Position numbers and translations under genes: made by a program
Part shown: positions 5,500 to 9,449 of the stretch, in pieces
Numbering within the stretch: the first letter of the stretch is position 1
Layout: each line of letters begins with the position of its first letter
Notes under the pieces: model-generated
Told to the model about the DNA's origin: nothing
Databases searched by the model: none
The model's input: only the letters and a program-made list of their open reading frames with translations
Origin: an uncultured bacterium
GTDB taxonomy: Bacteria; Cloacimonadota; Cloacimonadia; Cloacimonadales; Cloacimonadaceae
Reading direction: 5' to 3'
Assembly (NCBI GenBank): GCA_937924555.1
Contig: CALDSN010000180.1
Location: 1 to 9,449 of the forward strand
DNA length: 9,449 nucleotides

Positions 5500-6309
5500 A
5501 TGAAAGCAACTTACTTGTTTATGTTTTTATGCCTTATCGCATCATTGGTGTATGCGGTGGAGGCACCGGAAGGATTTGTGTTGGTGGAAGGCGGAACATT
5601 CCATAATGGCAGTGCCGATGTGAACATCAGCAGCTTCTGGATGAGCAAATATGAGGTTACCCAGGCGGAATATCTGGAAAGCACCAAAGTTAAGAAATCC
5701 TTCTTTGCCGATAAACCGAATAACCCCGTAGAGTGCGTATCGTGGTTCGAGGCGATTGCCTATTGCAACATGCGCAGCAGAGCAGAGCTGTTACACCCTT
5801 GCTACAGCTATGGAGACCTGGGGACAAACCCCGCAGACTGGCCTGTGGGTTGGTATCTAAAGGACGATAATCAAGCTAATATCCACTGCGATTGGGAAGC
5901 AGATGGCTACCGTTTGCCCACAGAAATGGAGTGGCTATATGCTGCCAAAGGCGGTAAGCTGAGCAAGAACTATCAGTATAGCGGAAGCGACGATTGGCAG
6001 ACTGTGGCTTGGTTTCGGGATTATGAAAGCCCGGAAGCCCCCAAGGCAGTGGGCACAAAAAGCCCCAATGAACTGGGGATATACGACATGAGCGGTAATG
6101 TATCCGAATGGTGTTGGGACTTGATGGGTGACCTCTCCACCGAACTGCAAAGCGACCCCAAGGGTGCTGATAGCGGGATTGACAGAGTATTCCGCGGAGG
6201 GAATTGGTTCACAGAACCGCCCTATGCCAAGCTAAGCATGCGCAAGAGCTTAGAGCCGATGAATGGTTCATACAATCTGGGTTTCCGTGTCTGTAGAAAG
6301 GTGAAGTAA
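5500..6309 (+). CDS. Exported SUMF1 / formylglycine-generating-enzyme-fold protein, catalytic cysteines absent
   Basis: The 269-residue protein opens with a signal peptide (MKATYLFMFLCLIASLVYA, cleavage near residue 19) and continues with an FGE-sulfatase (SUMF1) domain over nearly its whole length. Landmarks are FVLVEGGTF (26-34), MSKYEVTQAEYL (48-59), the PVECVSWFEAIAYCN segment, GYRLPTEMEWLYAAKGG (136-152), GIYDMSGNVSEWCWD (193-207), VFRGGNWF (230-237) and NLGFRVCR (259-266). In true formylglycine-generating enzymes two cysteines lie between the last two motifs (a C-x4-C pair); here the equivalent stretch PPYAKLSMRKS has none, so sulfatase-activating chemistry is unlikely and a binding or structural role in the envelope is inferred. 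AAGGAG lies five bases before the ATG. The stop is six bases before the kinase gene, so the two are probably co-transcribed. Confidence 0.9.
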   Translation: MKATYLFMFLCLIASLVYAVEAPEGFVLVEGGTFHNGSADVNISSFWMSKYEVTQAEYLESTKVKKSFFADKPNNPVECVSWFEAIAYCNMRSRAELLHPCYSYGDLGTNPADWPVGWYLKDDNQANIHCDWEADGYRLPTEMEWLYAAKGGKLSKNYQYSGSDDWQTVAWFRDYESPEAPKAVGTKSPNELGIYDMSGNVSEWCWDLMGDLSTELQSDPKGADSGIDRVFRGGNWFTEPPYAKLSMRKSLEPMNGSYNLGFRVCRKVK

Positions 6310-6315
6310 GAAACT

Positions 6316-7326
6316 GTGAAGATTACCCCAACAGAGGTAACTAAGCACTTCGCATCACTATATAACGGATCCAATCCTCAGTACTTTGCCGGAGGACACG
6401 ATTGGTCTGACGGCACCTTGTTTACCATGGAAATTGCCGGGCACAGCCATGTGCTGAAGATACTCCCCGGAGGCACAGAGCACAGCCTGGACACAGTGCG
6501 GGAACGCATGTCTTTTTCCGGGTATGCGGCAGAGCATGGAGTGCAGACGATTAAACCCCTCTTATCTGCAAAGGGAAAGATGGTGGAGCAACACAGCGAA
6601 GAAAGCGGAGAATATCTTGCAGTTTGCTGGAAATATATCCCCGGCAAGGCATTGGAGAACAGCGACCCCAGGGATTCCGGCGAGTTCTACCATGCATGGG
6701 GTGCCCTGTTGGGTAAACTGCACCGCTTGGCACGAAAGTACCCTACCTGGCAGGAAAGCGAGGCAAAGGATGCAAGCGGAAAGGCTCTTATATCCCGCAA
6801 GGCGGAGTATGAAGTGTTTTACAATTGGCTGCAGGATACTGAGGTAAAAGCAGCATGGCAGAAGCTTGCCGCTTCGCTTGATGTTCACCCTGTTCGCCGC
6901 AACAACTATGGCTTCGTGCACAATGATGCCCATTCCGGAAACATCCTTCGCAACGACAGCGGACTGGTGCTGCTGGATTTTGATGTGGCAAACTGCCTAT
7001 GGTTCGCCCTGGACTTGGCAATCTGCATCAATAGCGAATATGCTCGCATCCTGCATCACTCCAGCCATAAAGACAAAGCAGCAGATATGAAAAGGCTGTT
7101 TCTGGAGCCATTCATGCAGGGCTACAACAGCGAGAACAGCCTGGCAGAGGATGACCTGAAAAGCATTGGCAGCTTCATTCACTATCGTCATTTCCTGATG
7201 TTCGCCGTGTTTTACAACCAGATTAAGGAGAACGCCCCAAAGTATCTGGAGATTATGAAAGGCGAATTACTAAGCGGAGAAAGCTATATCCGCAGCCAAA
7301 CCGAGGAGTTCTTTGGCAAGCTCTAG
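6316..7326 (+). CDS. Aminoglycoside-phosphotransferase-fold kinase (APH / homoserine kinase II-like)
   Basis: The 336-residue protein has the APH-type kinase layout. Lys48 in SHVLKIL is the likely ATP-phosphate-binding lysine of the N-lobe. The catalytic loop is GFVHNDAHSGNIL, an H-x-D-x4-N motif with His202, Asp204 (catalytic base) and Asn209. The metal-binding motif is LLDFDVAN with Asp221 and Asp223. These residues are all intact, so the enzyme should be an active small-molecule kinase in the cytoplasm. The substrate (an amino acid, sugar, choline-like or amino-alcohol molecule) cannot be deduced, and antibiotic resistance should not be assumed. It starts with GTG, with only a weak AAGGTG about 11 bases ahead, consistent with translation following from the SUMF1-fold gene six bases upstream. 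Its stop faces a second APH-fold gene on the other strand. Confidence 0.87.
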   Translation: MKITPTEVTKHFASLYNGSNPQYFAGGHDWSDGTLFTMEIAGHSHVLKILPGGTEHSLDTVRERMSFSGYAAEHGVQTIKPLLSAKGKMVEQHSEESGEYLAVCWKYIPGKALENSDPRDSGEFYHAWGALLGKLHRLARKYPTWQESEAKDASGKALISRKAEYEVFYNWLQDTEVKAAWQKLAASLDVHPVRRNNYGFVHNDAHSGNILRNDSGLVLLDFDVANCLWFALDLAICINSEYARILHHSSHKDKAADMKRLFLEPFMQGYNSENSLAEDDLKSIGSFIHYRHFLMFAVFYNQIKENAPKYLEIMKGELLSGESYIRSQTEEFFGKL

Positions 7327-7342
7327 GCTTAGGAGTTTGCCA
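7314..7342. terminator. Inverted repeat spanning the two convergent kinase stops
   Basis: TGGCAAGCTC (7314-7323) pairs with GAGTTTGCCA (7333-7342) with a single G-T position, around a nine-base loop that contains the end of both stop codons. In the plus-strand transcript the odd pair is a G-U wobble, so the ten-bp stem holds; only a short TTT follows after two bases. It may serve as a shared, weak terminator. Confidence 0.38.
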
Positions 7343-8321
7343 GCTTTGTGCCAAATCTATCTGCATGGCTTTGCATAAGCTTATCCAGATAAGTTCGTAA
7401 GCCGTGCATCCAATCCGGCTCATGCTCCAAATGCTCACTTGTTGCCCGAAGACAGCGAGCGTATTGGTACAGTGCCGCATAGCGGTTGAACAGCGGGAAA
7501 GCAGCCAGCATCTGCTCCGATAAAGCCATCTTGGTTAAGTAACCTTGCATAAAAGCTTGTTGTGCTTCAGCAACCACCTCCCCATCAAGCTCTTCCTGCA
7601 AGTTGTGCAATGCCCGCTCCACATCCATGGCATACCAGTGATACACAGCATCATCAAAATCGATAATGGAAATCAGCTTTTCCTCCGCAGCATAGAACAC
7701 ATTATCCAGCTCATAATCATAATGAACCAAGCCATAATTTTCGGCAGTAAGGGGTAGGCTACTTAGGGCAGACCTGAGCAATCTTGCTTCGTCAAATGCA
7801 GTGGCAGATGCCCTAAACTTTCGCAAACAAGCCTCCACCCAATCAAGCTGCTGTTCCCAGTTTATACGCTTACAGCCAACAGGGTGATAGCCAATACTAA
7901 GCTGATGCAAGTGCCCAAGGGCTTCGCCATATCTATAGTACATATCCTGCTCATAAGCCAAGCCTTCCATCTTAGCCCCGGCTACGCGGCGGAAAACCAC
8001 TGCCAGATAATCACCCCACTGTGTGTGAGATACTGAGATGGCTTCCCCATGCAGGTTTGGCACCACTTCGGCAACGCCCAAACCGTGTCCCCGCAGATAG
8101 CAAAGGAAGTCCAACTCTGCTTGCACGGAATCTATGGATTTCTCCTCCAAGGGAGCAAAGCGCAGAAAGCATAGCTTAGCCCCGCTGTAAAAGGGATAAA
8201 TGGCGTTCGAGGAAATGCGGAATTGCTCCAACACATCGGCTCTATCCGCATCAAATGCCCAGTTTTGCAAGAGGGTCATCACAAGGGGACGATTATCTAA
8301 CAAATGCTTCAGCTTCATCAT
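7329..8321 (-). CDS. Aminoglycoside-phosphotransferase-fold kinase, second paralogue
   Basis: The 330-residue protein carries the APH-type catalytic loop GLVHYDYELDNVFY, giving H-x-D-x4-N with His200, Asp202 and Asn207, and the metal motif IIDFDDAVYHWYAMD with Asp221 and Asp223. The N-lobe strand reads KLCFLRF, so Arg54 stands where the ATP lysine is in many relatives; this substitution is common in the homoserine-kinase-II-like group. Other typical features are YGEALGHLHQLS before the loop and AMDVERALHNL after it. The product should be a cytoplasmic small-molecule kinase of unknown substrate. The ATG overlaps the last four bases of the S41-type gene upstream (ATGA), a sign of translational coupling; GGGAG lies ten bases before the start. 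It is clearly distant in sequence from the plus-strand kinase it faces. Confidence 0.87.
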   Translation of the reverse strand: MMKLKHLLDNRPLVMTLLQNWAFDADRADVLEQFRISSNAIYPFYSGAKLCFLRFAPLEEKSIDSVQAELDFLCYLRGHGLGVAEVVPNLHGEAISVSHTQWGDYLAVVFRRVAGAKMEGLAYEQDMYYRYGEALGHLHQLSIGYHPVGCKRINWEQQLDWVEACLRKFRASATAFDEARLLRSALSSLPLTAENYGLVHYDYELDNVFYAAEEKLISIIDFDDAVYHWYAMDVERALHNLQEELDGEVVAEAQQAFMQGYLTKMALSEQMLAAFPLFNRYAALYQYARCLRATSEHLEHEPDWMHGLRTYLDKLMQSHADRFGTKLANS

Positions 8322-9449
8322 AGGCTTGAGTCTCCCTTAGGCTCTGAAGCAGCATTTAGAGTTTCCATCACATAGCCAATCCATTTATACTCCGGACCTC
8401 GACGTTGCAGGTTAAAATCCGGCAAAATGCCGATATCATCAATCCTACCCTCCGGAAAGCCCTTGGTTATGGTCATGGCATAGCGCAATTCAATCCGTTT
8501 ACAGGGTGAAACCACGCTGTTCATATTGGAGATGTCGAAGCTGCCATAGGAGCTTGTTCCATAAAGCTTTGTCTTTTTGCTTTGCTTGGCGGTCAGCAGC
8601 AAGTTCTCTGTGGCACTGGCACATCGATTGTTCATGATAACTGCCACTTGCTGAGGGTATTCCATGATGTTTAGCTGCTTATTAACACTGAAATCATCGC
8701 TATCGAAGATAACGAAATCACCTATGCTGTCCTTGGCTTTTTTCAATAGTGCTCGGGCTTCTTTCTTTGCCTGGGGAGTATCCTCTTCGGCATCAAACAT
8801 TCCCCACTCGTTAAACTTCTTGATATTCAGCTTAGAAGAGCGAAACACCCATCCGGTATAAAAGGTGGGATTGGTGTACAGATAGGGCAGAATGCCGGAG
8901 AATACCTGGGTTGAGCCACCGCCATTGTTACGAACATCGATTATCAAGTTCTTCGTGCTTGCCAGGATGTCCTTATGCTCGAGAAGCAGGCCATCCACAT
9001 CCGCTTGAAGCTCGGAAGCAAAGCTGGGTAAACGCAGCAATACCGTATCGGAAGAGAGCACTTTTAACAGCGGTTTGCGAGCTTCCATCAGCTCCAGATA
9101 CTGTGTGAATTGCGAATCTGAGGGAAGGCTGGGATATAGCCTCTCATAATACATAAACCCCAGATATATGTGGTTGTTACCCGCAAGAATGGCTTGCTGT
9201 TCATAGATGCTGTAATCCCGCAGATAGCAGATGGCTTTGTAAGCACCTTGCTTACCCGAGGGCTGCAATCTCAGCTTTACCTGTCCTTCCTTCCAGGGAG
9301 TTCCCGGAGCACTGATTATTGTGCCAAGGTAGTCCTCTCCTTTCTTAAATATCGCAACAGTGTAAGGGTCAGAAAACCAGATGCCTTCGAAACTCGCCTC
9401 AGTTTGCCGGCTGACACGTTCTTTCAGTTCGTCTACAAAACAACTATGC
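8318..9449 (-). CDS. S41-family (tricorn/C-terminal-processing-type) peptidase-like protein, 5' partial
   Basis: The frame is open from the right edge to the TGA at 8320-8318, at least 376 residues; the start lies outside the window. A TTG at 9268 would give 316 residues, but the 60 codons before it read as good protein (for example EGIWFSDPYTVAIFKKGEDY) and resemble the N-terminal domain of such proteins. The S41 core shows LIIDVRNNGGGS (about residue 108 from that TTG), then NNRCASATENLL, whose serine (codon 8617-8615) fits the nucleophile, and a closing EGRIDDIGILPDF. The lysine used as base by Prc/CtpA-type enzymes is not seen: the aligned stretch is YGTSSYGSFD, as in tricorn-like members, which use a different tetrad. 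These enzymes are usually exported and process proteins or peptides. A signal peptide cannot be checked here. The downstream kinase overlaps by 4 bp. Confidence 0.85.
   Translation of the reverse strand, partial: HSCFVDELKERVSRQTEASFEGIWFSDPYTVAIFKKGEDYLGTIISAPGTPWKEGQVKLRLQPSGKQGAYKAICYLRDYSIYEQQAILAGNNHIYLGFMYYERLYPSLPSDSQFTQYLELMEARKPLLKVLSSDTVLLRLPSFASELQADVDGLLLEHKDILASTKNLIIDVRNNGGGSTQVFSGILPYLYTNPTFYTGWVFRSSKLNIKKFNEWGMFDAEEDTPQAKKEARALLKKAKDSIGDFVIFDSDDFSVNKQLNIMEYPQQVAVIMNNRCASATENLLLTAKQSKKTKLYGTSSYGSFDISNMNSVVSPCKRIELRYAMTITKGFPEGRIDDIGILPDFNLQRRGPEYKWIGYVMETLNAASEPKGDSSL

Noticed and set aside
5321..5509. 63-codon upstream extension of the VOC gene on the minus strand
   Set aside because: The ATG at 5320 has an ideal AGGAG and matches the family start; the extension reads across a divergent regulatory region and does not look like protein.
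6316..8321. APH-fold kinases as aminoglycoside resistance genes
   Set aside because: Only fold-level motifs are present; nothing resembles a specific resistance enzyme, and most chromosomal members of this fold phosphorylate metabolites.

Overview
The window looks like a chromosomal stretch from a Gram-negative, probably anaerobic bacterium of roughly balanced base composition. Support for this comes from a lipoprotein with a clear lipobox, a small exported protein ending in tryptophan like an outer-membrane beta-barrel, a stand-alone B12-binding radical SAM protein, a secreted SUMF1-fold protein and an S41 protease of the Bacteroidota/tricorn-like type. The overall flavour (Cloacimonadota or another FCB-group lineage) is an impression from protein style, not proven by any marker gene here.

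Layout, left to right. Positions 2-139 hold the C-terminal 45 codons of a thioredoxin, closed by a strong intrinsic terminator (164-192). A promoter at 254-282 then drives a B12-binding-domain radical SAM protein (317-1723). A 176-residue orphan lipoprotein follows (1852-2382) with its own probable terminator. A decapitated GNAT acetyltransferase remnant (about 2440-2571) runs into the 3' end of a minus-strand outer-membrane-like protein (2564-3088). A divergent intergenic region with two candidate promoters and a decayed dispersed repeat separates this from a pirin gene (3317-4153). The pirin gene converges with, and overlaps by 11 bp, a minus-strand GNAT acetyltransferase (4143-4664). A structured 227-bp intergenic stretch precedes a minus-strand PhnB-like VOC protein (4892-5320) with a good terminator.

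The right half is two short operons facing each other. On the plus strand, a secreted SUMF1/FGE-fold protein (5500-6309) is followed after 6 bp by an aminoglycoside-phosphotransferase-fold kinase (6316-7326). On the minus strand, an S41-family protease-like protein enters from the right edge (8318 to beyond 9449, 5' partial) and overlaps by 4 bp a second APH-fold kinase (7329-8321). The two kinase genes end tail to tail with 2 bp between them, inside an inverted repeat.

Most genes are single housekeeping, detoxification or enzyme-fold proteins that do not form one recognisable pathway. I see no tRNA, rRNA, CRISPR array, integrase or transposase. Nothing clearly amounts to a new multi-gene system; the convergent 'exported protein plus APH-fold kinase' pairs are the arrangement most worth a second look.
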